Below, piece after piece: positions 1 to 8,940 of a stretch of 64,000 bases of DNA. Under the pieces are notes generated by a model. The model was not told the origin of the DNA, did not search any database, and was given only the letters and a program-made list of their open reading frames with translations. Each line of letters opens with the position of its first letter. Positions within the stretch are counted from its first letter, which is position 1. A program made the translations under genes and the position numbers. Source of the stretch: Streptococcus sp. CF8_St5-11. GTDB lineage: Bacteria; Bacillota; Bacilli; Lactobacillales; Streptococcaceae. The stretch is from positions 372,001 to 436,000 of the forward strand of contig NZ_JANCOJ010000001.1 in assembly GCF_024295625.1 (NCBI RefSeq), given 5' to 3'.

Positions 1-42
1 TTTCGTTTCTTCTTCTCTTCATTATAAACTTTTCCATGTTAC

Positions 43-71
43 TTGTAAAATTCAGACTTTCGGTTTACAAT
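43..71 (+). promoter_or_regulatory. murE promoter
   Basis: A -35 like TTGTAA at 43-48 and a -10 TACAAT at 66-71 are separated by 17 bases. The predicted transcription start falls on or within a base or two of the murE ATG at 78, and there is no Shine-Dalgarno sequence before that ATG. Confidence 0.5.
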
Positions 72-77
72 AGTTTT

Positions 78-1523
78 ATGATTACAATTGAACAAACCCT
101 CAACATTTTAAAACATGACCAAAATTTCCGAGAAGTTCTAATGAATGGTGAATACCATTACCATCTAGAAGGAACAAGTTTTGATGCCATTAGCTATGAT
201 AGCCGTAAGGTGTCTGCTAGCACCCTCTTTTTTGTCAAAGGGGCGAACTTCAAAAAAGAATACCTGGAACAGGCGATTTCTAATGGGCTCGGCTTTTATG
301 TCTCTGAAAAAGATTATGAAGTTGGTATCCCTGCCATTCTTGTCAATGATATCAAGCAAGCCATGAGCTTAATTGCCATGGAGTTTTATGGGCACCCTGA
401 GAAACAATTAAAATTATTAGCTTTCACAGGGACCAAGGGAAAGACAACAGCGGCCTACTTTGCTTACCATATTTTGGAACAAAGCCACCGACCAGCTATG
501 CTGTCTACCATGAATACGACACTGGATGGTATAAACTTCTTTAAATCAGCCCTGACCACACCAGAGAGCTTGGATCTTTTTGCTATGATGGCTCAGGCAG
601 TAGCCAATGATCGGACTCACCTGATTATGGAGGTCTCTAGTCAGGCCTATCTGGTGAAACGGGTTTACGGTCTTACCTTTAACGTCGGCGTTTTTCTAAA
701 TATTAGTCCTGACCATATTGGACCGATTGAACATCCAACTTTTGAGGATTACTTCTACCACAAACGTCTCCTCATGAAGAATAGCCAAGCTGTTGTCATC
801 AATAGCGATATGGATCATTTCTCTGTCTTGAAAGAACAAGTCGAGGACCAGGAGCACGACTTCTATGGTAGCCAGTCTGAGAATCAAATTGAAAACTCCA
901 AAGCTTTCAGCTTCTCAGCTACTGGTAAATTAGCTGGAGACTATGATATCCAACTCATTGGTCGCTTCAACCAAGAAAATGCTGTGGCTGCTGGACTTGC
1001 CTGCCTTCGCCTAGGTGCGAGCCTCGAGGATATCCAAAAAGGGATTGCTAAGACGCGCGTTCCAGGCCGAATGGAAGTCTTGACTCAGCAAAACGGCGCT
1101 AAGGTCTTCATCGACTACGCCCATAATGGTGATAGCTTGAAAAAACTACTCTCTGTTGTCGAAACCCATCAAACGGGGACCATTTCACTAGTTCTCGGAT
1201 CAACTGGGAATAAAGGAGAGAGCCGCCGCAAGGACTTTGGCATACTCTTGGAAGACCATCCTGAGATCCAAGTCTTCCTCACAGCGGATGATCCCAACTA
1301 TGAAGATCCTTTGGCTATCGCTGAAGAGATTAGTAGTTTTATCACGCGCCCTGTCGAGAAAATCGCAGATCGCGAAGAAGCCATTCAACTGGCTATGGCG
1401 ACAACCAGCAAGCCTGAAGATGCTGTTATTATCGCTGGAAAAGGAGCAGACTGCTACCAAATCGTCAATGGCGTAAAAGAAGAGTATCCAGGTGACGCCG
1501 CCATCGCTGAACGTTATCTATAA
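78..1523 (+). CDS. murE: UDP-N-acetylmuramoyl-tripeptide synthetase MurE (L-lysine-adding)
   Basis: Cytoplasmic Mur ligase of peptidoglycan synthesis, adding the third stem-peptide residue to UDP-MurNAc-L-Ala-D-Glu. In streptococci that residue is L-lysine. The 481-residue protein has the ATP loop GTKGKTT near residue 117, the Mur ligase central domain, and a C-terminal domain with [13 protein letters not shown]. Start chosen at ATG 78 ([11 protein letters not shown]), which matches my memory of streptococcal MurE; an in-frame ATG at 36 would add 14 residues that lie over the promoter. Convergent with the DUF1803 gene across a shared terminator. Confidence 0.95.
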   Translation: MITIEQTLNILKHDQNFREVLMNGEYHYHLEGTSFDAISYDSRKVSASTLFFVKGANFKKEYLEQAISNGLGFYVSEKDYEVGIPAILVNDIKQAMSLIAMEFYGHPEKQLKLLAFTGTKGKTTAAYFAYHILEQSHRPAMLSTMNTTLDGINFFKSALTTPESLDLFAMMAQAVANDRTHLIMEVSSQAYLVKRVYGLTFNVGVFLNISPDHIGPIEHPTFEDYFYHKRLLMKNSQAVVINSDMDHFSVLKEQVEDQEHDFYGSQSENQIENSKAFSFSATGKLAGDYDIQLIGRFNQENAVAAGLACLRLGASLEDIQKGIAKTRVPGRMEVLTQQNGAKVFIDYAHNGDSLKKLLSVVETHQTGTISLVLGSTGNKGESRRKDFGILLEDHPEIQVFLTADDPNYEDPLAIAEEISSFITRPVEKIADREEAIQLAMATTSKPEDAVIIAGKGADCYQIVNGVKEEYPGDAAIAERYL

Positions 1524-1534
1524 TCAAAAAAAAC

Positions 1535-1559
1535 AAGGCTAGGAAGTTTTCCTAGCCTC
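1535..1559. terminator. Bidirectional terminator, murE / DUF1803 gene
   Basis: A 9-10 bp perfect stem (AGGCTAGGAA pairing with TTCCTAGCCT) with a tiny loop has A-rich sequence on its left and T-rich on its right. It can stop transcription from both convergent genes. Confidence 0.8.
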
Positions 1560-1562
1560 TTT

Positions 1563-2213
1563 CTATTGTTTGATAAACATCAGTCTTTCCTTATCCAAGT
1601 CCACTGCTAATTCATATTTGCCTTCATCATTTTTGCGGATATAACCTAAGACTTCTAAACTATCGACAAAGATGTCCTTGCGCTTTTGCTGGACTTCTTC
1701 TTTTTTGAGAAATTTGAGCAAAAAGCTGGTCATATACTTAAGAGCATACTCAGGATTGACATCTCCCAAGATGGCATAGAGCTTTTCTTGATCCTCCGTC
1801 AATGGGTATTGGTGAGCTACCTTATAAAAGTAATTGGAAAGGGTCTGTGCATGTCGCGCAAAGTCCGTCTCCTCTATGAGAATCGCTGCATTGGTCGTGT
1901 TGCGGAGTTCCGTTTGGAAGACCTTGGCTTTTAATTCTTGATAAACTGCACTGTCCTCTCGAACAAAGACCTCCTGATCCAAGTCAACAAGATCAGCTGA
2001 CTTCAAGAAGGGCAGGTTGAGGGTGTAGCGTTTATTTTCTCGAAGGATGAAGCCCGCTTTGATATACTCCTCCATCAGCTTATCCACTGGTTGATCTGGA
2101 AATTGGGCCTTGATTTGCCGCAGGATCACATCGTCATGCTGATCCAAAAAGTTGATCAAGTCCTTGAAAAATGGCTGACGTGTCAAACGTGTGGGATTAA
2201 TGATTGTAATCAT
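1563..2213 (-). CDS. DUF1803 family protein
   Basis: A 216-residue soluble protein next to murE, the position held by a DUF1803 protein in other streptococci as I recall. It has no signal peptide, membrane segment or catalytic motif that I recognise. The sequence is rich in charged and aromatic residues and looks like an all-helical protein, with a possible winged-helix flavour in its N-terminal half (FPDQPVDKLMEEYIKAGFI). Function unknown. Monocistronic by position: it has its own promoter and a terminator shared with murE. Confidence 0.75.
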   Translation of the reverse strand: MITIINPTRLTRQPFFKDLINFLDQHDDVILRQIKAQFPDQPVDKLMEEYIKAGFILRENKRYTLNLPFLKSADLVDLDQEVFVREDSAVYQELKAKVFQTELRNTTNAAILIEETDFARHAQTLSNYFYKVAHQYPLTEDQEKLYAILGDVNPEYALKYMTSFLLKFLKKEEVQQKRKDIFVDSLEVLGYIRKNDEGKYELAVDLDKERLMFIKQ

Positions 2214-2250
2214 AAATAGGTCTCGTTTACTGTTTTATCGGTTCGTTCTT

Positions 2251-2279
2251 ATTGTAACATAAAAATTAGTTTAAGCGAA
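2251..2279 (-). promoter_or_regulatory. Promoter of the DUF1803 gene
   Basis: On the minus strand, a -10 TACAAT (2251-2256) has an extended TG one base upstream. The -35 (TTCGCT, 2274-2279) is weak at 17-base spacing. The rest of 2280-2403 holds nothing I can identify. Confidence 0.4.
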
Positions 2280-2403
2280 ATCAATACCAAAGGACAAAAT
2301 CTTCAATTTATGGATAGGCAGGCAAGAGGGGAAAATAAGGCAATAAAAGAACTTAGTCTTTTCAATCCAAGTTTACTGTAGAAGCCCCATAAGTTATTCC
2401 AAC

Positions 2404-2982
2404 TCATTTCATTCCTATTATTTTAAAAGAAATAAAATCAGTCAGTAGTTGCTTAATGCGTTCTGGACATTCTTCATTGTCCCTACTGTAGATACTTACT
2501 AAGCCATGTAAAAAAATAAAGATTCCACTACGAATATTTAGCGCTTCTGCATCAGATAAGTTTTTCGGTAAAAAGACATCAATAGCTTCTTCCAATAAAC
2601 GATAACTTTTCATTCTCAATTGCATCAACGGTTGCGAACAATCGCCTGAATCTTCATGCTCTCCACGGTAAAAAATCAATAATTCATAAAAATTACGTTC
2701 TCTAAACCCAAAATCCACGTATGTTTGACAGATTTGAAGCAGACGTTCCTTATCATTCTGCTTGGAATGACTGATTTCTAAGCAAGTATGATAGAGGTGA
2801 GTTAACGGTTTTTCCGCTACTGCATATAATATATCCTCTTTCTTTTTAAAATACTGATAAATAGCTGAATGTGAACATCCTGCAGCTTGAGCAATCTGCC
2901 TGATTCCTACTTTTTGCTGAGATTCTGTCCGGTAAAGTTCCTCGGCTGCCTTGATAATTCTAGACCTTGTATTCTTTGCCAT
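2404..2982 (-). CDS. TetR/AcrR family transcriptional regulator
   Basis: A 192-residue repressor-type protein. The N-terminal helix-turn-helix is clear at about residues 7-50 (SRIIKAAEELY, then VGIRQIAQAAGCSHSAIYQYFKKKEDIL). The rest is the variable ligand-binding domain typical of TetR proteins. Its ATG overlaps the stop of the upstream metallo-hydrolase gene as TAATG, so the two are co-transcribed. The palindrome at the operon promoter (3711-3733) is the obvious candidate operator, implying autoregulation and control of the hydrolase. The inducing ligand is not evident. Confidence 0.9.
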   Translation of the reverse strand: MAKNTRSRIIKAAEELYRTESQQKVGIRQIAQAAGCSHSAIYQYFKKKEDILYAVAEKPLTHLYHTCLEISHSKQNDKERLLQICQTYVDFGFRERNFYELLIFYRGEHEDSGDCSQPLMQLRMKSYRLLEEAIDVFLPKNLSDAEALNIRSGIFIFLHGLVSIYSRDNEECPERIKQLLTDFISFKIIGMK

Positions 2983-3683
2983 TACAAACTCCCTTTAAAC
3001 CCATCCGATGCCTCAAAATCTCGTACAGCATCTTTTACCTCACTACCATGACAAACACTAACAAGTGCCTGTGAATAATCCTTGAGAATTCTTTCACCAC
3101 TAGCTAAAGCCTGTCTCATATCTGCTGTATATCCTTTCATTGGTGGACGCAACTTTCCATTTCTCGTAGCTGTAAAAAGATCTCCAGCAATTAAAACTTG
3201 ATCCTCTTCATGGTAATAAACAACATGACCAGGGGAATGACCAGGAGAAAATAGGGGTTTTAATCCTGCCCTACTTAACAAGTCTTGACCTTCTTGACTT
3301 TCAACAGTTATAAAAGTAGCCGGATCAAAAATCACTTTTTCCGTCTCTTTTCTATTAGGAAAAGGTTCTTTGCCTGAAATATAGGGGAATTCCTTCTCAC
3401 TGATTAAAGTCGGGATGTTCCCAAAGTGCTGTATAAGATAGGGCAAACCTTTGATATGATCTGGATGTCCATGGGTCAGAAAAATTGCTTCAATTTTTTG
3501 TGGGAGTAAAAACTGGGCAGCGTACTTCTCCATTCCTCGCATTCCCGTATCAATCACATAAAAGCGACCAGATGATTCAACTAGCCATATGCTGACAACA
3601 AAAATGCCCAATTCGAACTCAAACTTTTTTATATGTGGACTGATTTGTTTTGTACGTGTTAATAAACGATACAAGAAAGACAT
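2982..3683 (-). CDS. MBL-fold metallo-hydrolase
   Basis: A 233-residue metallo-beta-lactamase-fold hydrolase. It carries the metal-binding signature HGHPDH near residue 71, a second histidine in SPGHSPGHVVYY, an aspartate in IAGDLFTA and a late histidine in VSVCHGSE. It resembles the glyoxalase II/lactonase-like branch; the substrate cannot be told from sequence. A good Shine-Dalgarno (AAGGAGGAAG) precedes ATG 3683. First gene of a two-gene operon with the TetR regulator, so a stress- or metabolite-inducible detoxification role is a reasonable inference. Confidence 0.88.
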   Translation of the reverse strand: MSFLYRLLTRTKQISPHIKKFEFELGIFVVSIWLVESSGRFYVIDTGMRGMEKYAAQFLLPQKIEAIFLTHGHPDHIKGLPYLIQHFGNIPTLISEKEFPYISGKEPFPNRKETEKVIFDPATFITVESQEGQDLLSRAGLKPLFSPGHSPGHVVYYHEEDQVLIAGDLFTATRNGKLRPPMKGYTADMRQALASGERILKDYSQALVSVCHGSEVKDAVRDFEASDGFKGSL

Positions 3684-3710
3684 ATTTACTTCCTCCTTTG
3701 ATTTCCAGCA

Positions 3711-3733
3711 AAAACTAACCAGTGGTTAGTTTT
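3711..3733. promoter_or_regulatory. Perfect palindromic operator, probable TetR site
   Basis: Two 11-base arms (AAAACTAACCA and TGGTTAGTTTT) form a perfect inverted repeat around one base. The site lies just downstream of the -10 of the hydrolase-tetR promoter, where binding would block initiation. This is the usual size, symmetry and placement of a TetR-family autoregulatory operator. Confidence 0.8.
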
Positions 3734-3739
3734 TTGTGA

Positions 3740-3768
3740 AGTATATCATATTTTATCTGTCTAAACAA
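3740..3768 (-). promoter_or_regulatory. Promoter of the MBL-tetR operon
   Basis: Minus strand: -35 TTGTTT (3763-3768), 17-base spacer, -10 TATACT (3740-3745). The palindromic operator covers the predicted start site. Confidence 0.7.
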
Positions 3769-3789
3769 GAAACATCCAGAGGATATTAG

Positions 3790-3817
3790 AAAAAAATACA
3801 ACTTTTACAAGTTGTAT
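3790..3817 (-). terminator. Intrinsic terminator downstream of the NlpC/P60-like gene
   Basis: A 9-bp perfect stem (3796-3804 with 3809-3817) and four-base loop is followed on the minus strand by seven T. It lies about 135 bases past the stop of the gene at 3953. Confidence 0.75.
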
Positions 3818-3846
3818 TCGAACGTAGAACATATTTTTAAAATCAG

Positions 3847-3899
3847 AAAATAATATATCGAGACTTTCCGCTGTGAGGAAAGGATTAAAATATTATTTT
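3847..3899. repeat. Nested palindrome with CTTTCC core
   Basis: Outer 10-bp arms (3847-3856 and 3890-3899) are perfectly complementary. Inside them CTTTCC and GGAAAG form a second stem. The core around 3862-3882 closely resembles the left edge of the element at 15641. It sits in the 3' untranslated region of the gene at 3953. Function unknown. Confidence 0.5.
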
Positions 3900-3952
3900 T
3901 CTTTAGTTTGATGTAACTCTTATAAACTGTATCAAAGATTCAGATTGTTGTT

Positions 3953-4465
3953 TCATGAATCCAAATCATCCAAATACCTTTCTTTAAACTGTAGCTGTTG
4001 TGATTGGGCTAACTGACTAGGATTGGTCCCGGGCTGATCTAAAGGAACCGCTAGACCGAGCCCTCTGTAGTAATCTTCCCAAAACGGACTAATCTCTTGT
4101 TCCTCATCTCCAAACTTCATGGGAATGGTTTCAAAAATAGGGAGTAGTTCTGCGATGAACTGGGAACAGTAATAACCATCTCCATCCGGATAAAAGGAAG
4201 CATTGTAGGGAGCCCCTAAAAGGTTTTCTGCCCGCTTCTTGACTTCTTTGAGATCGATTTTCGGGTAGCGATAAAGGTCATAGACTTTCTCAGCTTCAAA
4301 GAAATCTTCGGGTGACTGGGCAAGGACACCGCCTTCCACCGTTGCATGATAGACCTGTCCGTCCAAAAAGATGGCCACATGGCTATAGTTGCCAGTTGAT
4401 GCCTGGATGGCTTGCCCCATTTCTGTATTTTCACTGACAAAAATCAAATCGCCCGTCTCTAACAT
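3953..4465 (-). CDS. YiiX/YebB-like NlpC/P60 superfamily cysteine hydrolase
   Basis: A 170-residue protein of the circularly permuted papain-like (YiiX/YebB) group. The pattern is an early histidine in a hydrophobic strand (GNYSHVAIFLDGQVYHA, residues about 27-43) and a later catalytic cysteine in GYYCSQFIAELL near residue 100. No signal peptide is visible, so it is probably cytoplasmic or released by another route. Substrate unknown; relatives act on lipid, amide or peptide bonds. The start has a good ribosome site (AGGAGAAGATC before ATG). Downstream of ppaC but separated by a terminator. Confidence 0.75.
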   Translation of the reverse strand: MLETGDLIFVSENTEMGQAIQASTGNYSHVAIFLDGQVYHATVEGGVLAQSPEDFFEAEKVYDLYRYPKIDLKEVKKRAENLLGAPYNASFYPDGDGYYCSQFIAELLPIFETIPMKFGDEEQEISPFWEDYYRGLGLAVPLDQPGTNPSQLAQSQQLQFKERYLDDLDS

Positions 4466-4478
4466 GATCTTCTCCTAG

Positions 4479-4505
4479 CAAAAAAGGAGCCGAAACTCCT
4501 TTTTA
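4479..4505 (-). terminator. ppaC terminator
   Basis: GGAG/CTCC stem extended by flanking A and T runs, just after the ppaC stop on the minus strand, ending in a T run. Confidence 0.8.
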
Positions 4506-4528
4506 ATAATGGGTTTTCCCACCTATCA

Positions 4529-5464
4529 TTAAGCATTAAAGCTTTCTGTCAATTGTGGTACCACTTGTTTCTTACGTGAAACGGCACCTGGAAGGAAAGC
4601 GTGGTTGTTTTCAAGTTTGAAGTTGAAAGCTGCTTCTACCTTGTCCATGTTGGCACCAAGAGCCAAAATTTCTGAGTTTGAGTTGACGATGTCTGTAATC
4701 ATCAAAACAAAGTCAGAGTAGCCGTTAGCTGCATTGGCAGCTTGGATAGCTGCTTCGATTTCAGCTTGGCGTTCCAAAACTTCCGCAATATCAACTGTGT
4801 TCACTTGAGCCACACGAACGTTGTTTCCGTTCAATTCAAAAGTCTTAGCATCGATATCGATCAATTCTTCTGCTGATTTGCTTGCCAAGTTAGTACCAGC
4901 CTTGAGCATGGCAAGACCGTATTCTTCTAAGTTGACACCAGCCAATTCAGCCAATTCAGGCGCAATCACTTTATCAGATGGGTGTGTTGTTGGAGATTTC
5001 AAAAGAAGAGTATCTGAAATCAAACCTGAAAGCATCAAACCTGCCAATTCTTTTGGCACTGCTACACCGTGTTCTTTGAACATGCGGTAAACGATAGAAG
5101 ATGCTGATCCAACTGGTTCCAAACGCATGTAAAGTGGGCTAGCAGTTTCGAAGTTAGCCACACGGTGGTGATCCACTACACCATAAACTTCTACTTCAGC
5201 AATATCTGAAACAGATTGTTGGAATTCATTGTGGTCCGTCAAGATGACTTGTTCTGCACCTTCTGCTTTAGCTGATGTGATGACGCGTGGTGCTTCCACA
5301 CCAAAATAGTCCAATACGAAAGCTGTTTCTTCATTTGGAGTTCCAAGAGCCACTGCTTCTGTATCCAAACCATAAGCTTCTTTTGCAAGATAAGCAAAAG
5401 CTACAGATGAGCCGATAGCATCTGAGTCAGGATTTTGGTGACCAAAAACGAGAATTTTTGACAT
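4529..5464 (-). CDS. ppaC: Manganese-dependent inorganic pyrophosphatase (family II)
   Basis: Hydrolyses pyrophosphate to orthophosphate and so pulls biosynthetic reactions forward. The 311-residue length is normal for family II enzymes. The DHH-type metal site is visible: [13 protein letters not shown] at residues 8-20, the aspartate of LTDHNEF, and the DHH triad in [11 protein letters not shown] near residue 97. The C-terminal DHHA2-like domain ends with the substrate-binding [10 protein letters not shown]. Monocistronic, with its own terminator. Confidence 0.97.
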   Translation of the reverse strand: MSKILVFGHQNPDSDAIGSSVAFAYLAKEAYGLDTEAVALGTPNEETAFVLDYFGVEAPRVITSAKAEGAEQVILTDHNEFQQSVSDIAEVEVYGVVDHHRVANFETASPLYMRLEPVGSASSIVYRMFKEHGVAVPKELAGLMLSGLISDTLLLKSPTTHPSDKVIAPELAELAGVNLEEYGLAMLKAGTNLASKSAEELIDIDAKTFELNGNNVRVAQVNTVDIAEVLERQAEIEAAIQAANAANGYSDFVLMITDIVNSNSEILALGANMDKVEAAFNFKLENNHAFLPGAVSRKKQVVPQLTESFNA

Positions 5465-5552
5465 GTTTCTACCTCTTTATTTCATTTATAGATTCACTCT
5501 ATTTTAGCACGTTTTGCCATTTAAAGAAAGGGAATAGTTGTGCATTTCAATA

Positions 5553-5580
5553 GAAAAGACAGCTGGAGTGACCAACTGTC
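5553..5580 (-). terminator. pflA terminator
   Basis: A 9-bp stem (GACAGTTGG with CCAGCTGTC, one G-U pair) is followed by TTTTCT on the minus strand, directly after the pflA stop. Confidence 0.75.
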
Positions 5581-5588
5581 TATACTTT

Positions 5589-6383
5589 TTATCCTTTGAC
5601 CCGTTTCAGGTAATCTTGGTAACTTTCTGTTTCCATCAAATCTTTTGCATTTTGGACACGTTCTTTTGTCGGTGGTTTCACACCCTCCAACTTGTACGGA
5701 ATGCCCAATTCACGCCATTTGAATTCCCCCATAGTATGGTAAGGAAGGATCTCAAATTTATCGACATTTTTAAGGGTTTTAACAAATTTTCCAAGCTCGA
5801 TCAAGTCATCATCTCGGTCTGTCAAACCTGGCACCAAAACGTGACGAATCCAGACTGGTTTTCCAATATCAGATAGGTACTTGGCACAAGCTAGAATCGT
5901 TTTATTGGTATGGCTGGTCACAATTTTGTGACGTTCATCATTGATTTCCTTGATATCAAGAAGCACCAAGTCTGTCACTGCCATCAAGCGGTCAAATTTT
6001 TCCAAATAACGAGGCGTATTCCGGAAAGGAAGAGCACAGGTATCCAAAGTACAATGAATGCCCAACTCTTGAGCCTTGGTAAAAAGTGCAATCAAAAAGT
6101 CAATCTGCAAGAGGGCTTCTCCACCACTGACAGTGATTCCCCCTTTTTCGCCCCAAAATCCACGATAACGGAGGGCTTCTTCTAAGACATCATCCACCGT
6201 CCGCTCACGGGACTTGTTGGTTTCCATTGCCCAAGTATCTGGATTGTGGCAGTATTGACACCGCATTTGACAGCCTTGAAGGAAGACAATAAAGCGGATC
6301 CCAGGCCCGTCTACTGCCCCAAAACTTTCTGTTGAGTGTACCATTCCTGTTACTTTTCCATAGTCAACTGTTTCATTTTCCAT
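5589..6383 (-). CDS. pflA: Pyruvate formate-lyase activating enzyme (radical SAM)
   Basis: Radical SAM enzyme that installs the glycyl radical on pyruvate formate-lyase and so switches on mixed-acid fermentation under anaerobiosis. The 264-residue protein has the iron-sulfur motif CQMRCQYC near residue 36, GGISVSGGE-like sequence (GGITVSGGEALLQ) near residue 82, and the usual VPGLTD and LPYHTMG segments. The cre-like site and TATAAT box upstream fit control by CcpA. The structural gene pfl is not in this window. Confidence 0.95.
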   Translation of the reverse strand: MENETVDYGKVTGMVHSTESFGAVDGPGIRFIVFLQGCQMRCQYCHNPDTWAMETNKSRERTVDDVLEEALRYRGFWGEKGGITVSGGEALLQIDFLIALFTKAQELGIHCTLDTCALPFRNTPRYLEKFDRLMAVTDLVLLDIKEINDERHKIVTSHTNKTILACAKYLSDIGKPVWIRHVLVPGLTDRDDDLIELGKFVKTLKNVDKFEILPYHTMGEFKWRELGIPYKLEGVKPPTKERVQNAKDLMETESYQDYLKRVKG

Positions 6384-6400
6384 TGAGGAACCTCTTCTCT

Positions 6401-6426
6401 TGAAAACGTTTTATGGTTTTATTATA
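6401..6426 (-). promoter_or_regulatory. pflA -10 box and cre-like site
   Basis: The minus strand has TATAAT at 6421-6426. Downstream of it, 6401-6414 matches the CcpA cre consensus (TGWAANCGNTNWCA) at every position but two. A cre just after the -10 would act as a repressor roadblock. The -35 is poor. Confidence 0.55.
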
Positions 6427-6550
6427 ACACGATTCCATCTATTTTAAAGAGTTTAAGCTTCTTTTTGAAAAGAAACTGTTCTTTTCAGTAGTTTTCATTG
6501 TCCTAGTACAGTTTCCAATATGGGACTATCTGTCCTGTATTTTAGGAGAA

Positions 6551-6576
6551 AAAAAGGAGCCAGCGACTCCTTTTTT
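6551..6576 (-). terminator. Terminator of the wall-anchored nuclease gene
   Basis: GGAG/CTCC stem with flanking A5 and T6 runs forms an extended hairpin ending in T on the minus strand, 20 bases after the stop codon. Confidence 0.8.
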
Positions 6577-6596
6577 AGATCTTTCTTTTGAAAACG

Positions 6597-8918
6597 TTAG
6601 TAAGTCTTTTTCTTCTTATACCAGACAAGACTCATCGTAGCTATTGCCACTCCAAAAAGAGCTAGATAGCTTGTTTCTTGTCCAGTTGATGGAAGGATTT
6701 TCCGCTTGCCTGGTGTCTTCGTTTCTGTTGTTGCCTCTTCCTTGTCGTCTTGCTTCTCATCTTCGTTCTTGCCCTTCTCTTTGCTTTCAGCTGTTGAACT
6801 CTTTTGTTCATTAGCTTGGGCCTGATGAGGGACTAGTTGAGATCCTGTATTCGATGAGGAAGGGCTGTTTTGATCCGTTGCTTGGACTGTATTTCCTTGT
6901 TGATCATCCGTCGGCGTTCCTGGAGTTTGTGCTCCACTAAAGTCGATTTGGACCAAGACAGGATCATGGTCTGATGCACGACCGTGTTCCTTCATAAAGG
7001 AAGCATTGATATGGACTGGTTCAAACCTTGCTTTAGCTGCCATGTTGTTTGAGATAAAAATGTTATCCAAAACCTGATTGCTTCCACGGTAGAAATAAGA
7101 ATAGCGATCGCCTGCATCATGTTGGGCCATTAAGTTTGTTAGTTCGTTGCCAGCAAGGATCTGCGCCGTGGTTGAGAAATCGTAGTCATTAAAATCACCC
7201 GTCAAAACAAAGGTGGTCTTCGGATTTTGCTTCAAGCCTTCTTGAACGAATTGATGGATGACACTAGCTTGTGCTTCACGAGTTGGCAAGGTATGTTCCA
7301 CTGCTGGTTGGCTTGCCCCATAAATAGCATCATCTCCGATTTTTGATTTCAAGTGATTGGCAATCACCACAACTGGTTGACCTTTGAATTCAAATTCAAC
7401 AGCTAAGGACTTGCGAGTATGATCAAACGATGGGTCATTAGGGGCAATCCGAGCTGGATTTTTAACCAGGTGTCCCTTGTCAAATTGCGCTGCCTCGTTG
7501 CTAGTTGCTGCCTCTTTTTTGGCTAAGGTTACGCGTTCTGGATTGTAGAGGATTCCCAAACGAATATTGGAACCAGGCTTTCCTCCGTCAGCGCCATCTA
7601 CTGGAGCAACCTCCGTATACTCATAGCTCTTGCCACCCAATTCCTTGATCCGATTGGCTAGTTTGCGTCCACTTTCAACACCACTGGTCGTTCCGTCATC
7701 CACACTACCATTATTGTCCTGCACTTCGATCAAAGTAATGATGTCTGGATTGTGAATTTCATGGATAAAGGAATTGGCAATCAGCGTCACCTTATCCTCT
7801 GGGGTTTCATTTTTGGCATTGTTGGCCGAGAAATTTTCAATATTGTAGGAAGCGATGGTCAGCTTGTCCTCACTTGGTTGGGTTTGAGCTGCTTGACGCT
7901 GCAAGCCACCGTCTTGGACCATCAACTGTTGAGTGGGCTCTAATTTATAGAAGCTATTTCGATACGTTACCACTCCTGTCACATCTTCTGTAAAGTAATC
8001 CTTGGCTTTTGCGACAAACTGATTCCCAACATAAATCGGGATTGTCGCTGTATTTTGCGCATGTGGCCGTAGATTCAGACCCCCAATATTGTTAAAAGGA
8101 AGGCCTGTAAAATCTTCTCCCAATACATAGATATCTCCTTTGTACTGGGGACCAAGGACATGCGGTTTCTTCACCACCGTGAGCATTCCTTCCAGGCTTT
8201 CCCAATAATCGAGGGCATCGGTTTCTGGAGCATAAGCAGTCGGATTAGGCTTCACATCTGCTGGCATGCCCGCAGTGATATTCACAGCTTCTGGAAGAGG
8301 GGCTGTCCCGTCTTTGGTGATCCAAGCATCGACCAGCATGGTCACTGTTAAACTATTCGTTGGTTCCTTAAAGGTCTTCCCTGCTCCCAAGGTAACCTCT
8401 TCCATATAGCCTTCCTTGACGGTACCGGTGATTTTCACCTTGTCGCCGACTTTCACCTTGTATTTGGAAACAACATAAATCCCATCTGAAGTCCGACTAT
8501 TGCCATCCGATTCAATATCTTGGGCATAAAAACCATAGCGGTCTGTCTTGGTCACCACTGCATTTTTGATAGCTACCTTTTGGCCTTCCAGTGGAGAGCG
8601 TTGCGATTCCCCTTGAATGTCCCCGATCTTAACCGTTTTCTCCTCAGTATCGTCTGAGGAACTGCTAGATGTCTCTTCTTTATCACTCGAAGCTCTCGTC
8701 GTAGCGTCTGTAGTTGTTGTTGTAGCGGAAGTCGAACTATTTGTCGAGCTTTCCTCGCTGCTAGTATTCGTCACAAGCGCTGGCTCTGAAGTCGAAGCTG
8801 TGGTCTCGTCTGCAACTACCGTGAGGGCACTGCTAAAGACCCCCAACTGACTAGCCAATAAGGTGGCTACTCCCAGTAGGCGAATCTTTTTACCGTTTTT
8901 TCTCATGCGTTTCTCCAT
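6597..8918 (-). CDS. LPXTG wall-anchored extracellular nuclease (EEP family, SWAN-like)
   Basis: Sortase-anchored surface protein of 773 residues. An N-terminal signal peptide (KKIRLLGVATLLASQLGVFS) is followed by a Ser/Thr-rich linker to about residue 90. An OB-fold-like region (VAIKNAVVTKTDRYGFYAQD) comes next, then an endonuclease/exonuclease/phosphatase domain from about residue 350 to 690 with NIENF, IEVQD, NHLKS, TGDFND and SDHDPVLVQID. The C-terminus has LPSTG, a hydrophobic segment and KKKK. The architecture matches the streptococcal wall-anchored nuclease of S. sanguinis, which degrades DNA including neutrophil traps. ATG 8918 was chosen; ATG 8906, with GGAG six bases upstream, is equally possible. 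Confidence 0.9.
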   Translation of the reverse strand: MEKRMRKNGKKIRLLGVATLLASQLGVFSSALTVVADETTASTSEPALVTNTSSEESSTNSSTSATTTTTDATTRASSDKEETSSSSSDDTEEKTVKIGDIQGESQRSPLEGQKVAIKNAVVTKTDRYGFYAQDIESDGNSRTSDGIYVVSKYKVKVGDKVKITGTVKEGYMEEVTLGAGKTFKEPTNSLTVTMLVDAWITKDGTAPLPEAVNITAGMPADVKPNPTAYAPETDALDYWESLEGMLTVVKKPHVLGPQYKGDIYVLGEDFTGLPFNNIGGLNLRPHAQNTATIPIYVGNQFVAKAKDYFTEDVTGVVTYRNSFYKLEPTQQLMVQDGGLQRQAAQTQPSEDKLTIASYNIENFSANNAKNETPEDKVTLIANSFIHEIHNPDIITLIEVQDNNGSVDDGTTSGVESGRKLANRIKELGGKSYEYTEVAPVDGADGGKPGSNIRLGILYNPERVTLAKKEAATSNEAAQFDKGHLVKNPARIAPNDPSFDHTRKSLAVEFEFKGQPVVVIANHLKSKIGDDAIYGASQPAVEHTLPTREAQASVIHQFVQEGLKQNPKTTFVLTGDFNDYDFSTTAQILAGNELTNLMAQHDAGDRYSYFYRGSNQVLDNIFISNNMAAKARFEPVHINASFMKEHGRASDHDPVLVQIDFSGAQTPGTPTDDQQGNTVQATDQNSPSSSNTGSQLVPHQAQANEQKSSTAESKEKGKNEDEKQDDKEEATTETKTPGKRKILPSTGQETSYLALFGVAIATMSLVWYKKKKTY

Positions 8919-8940
8919 CCCTAAAAAGTTTTCCTCTTTT

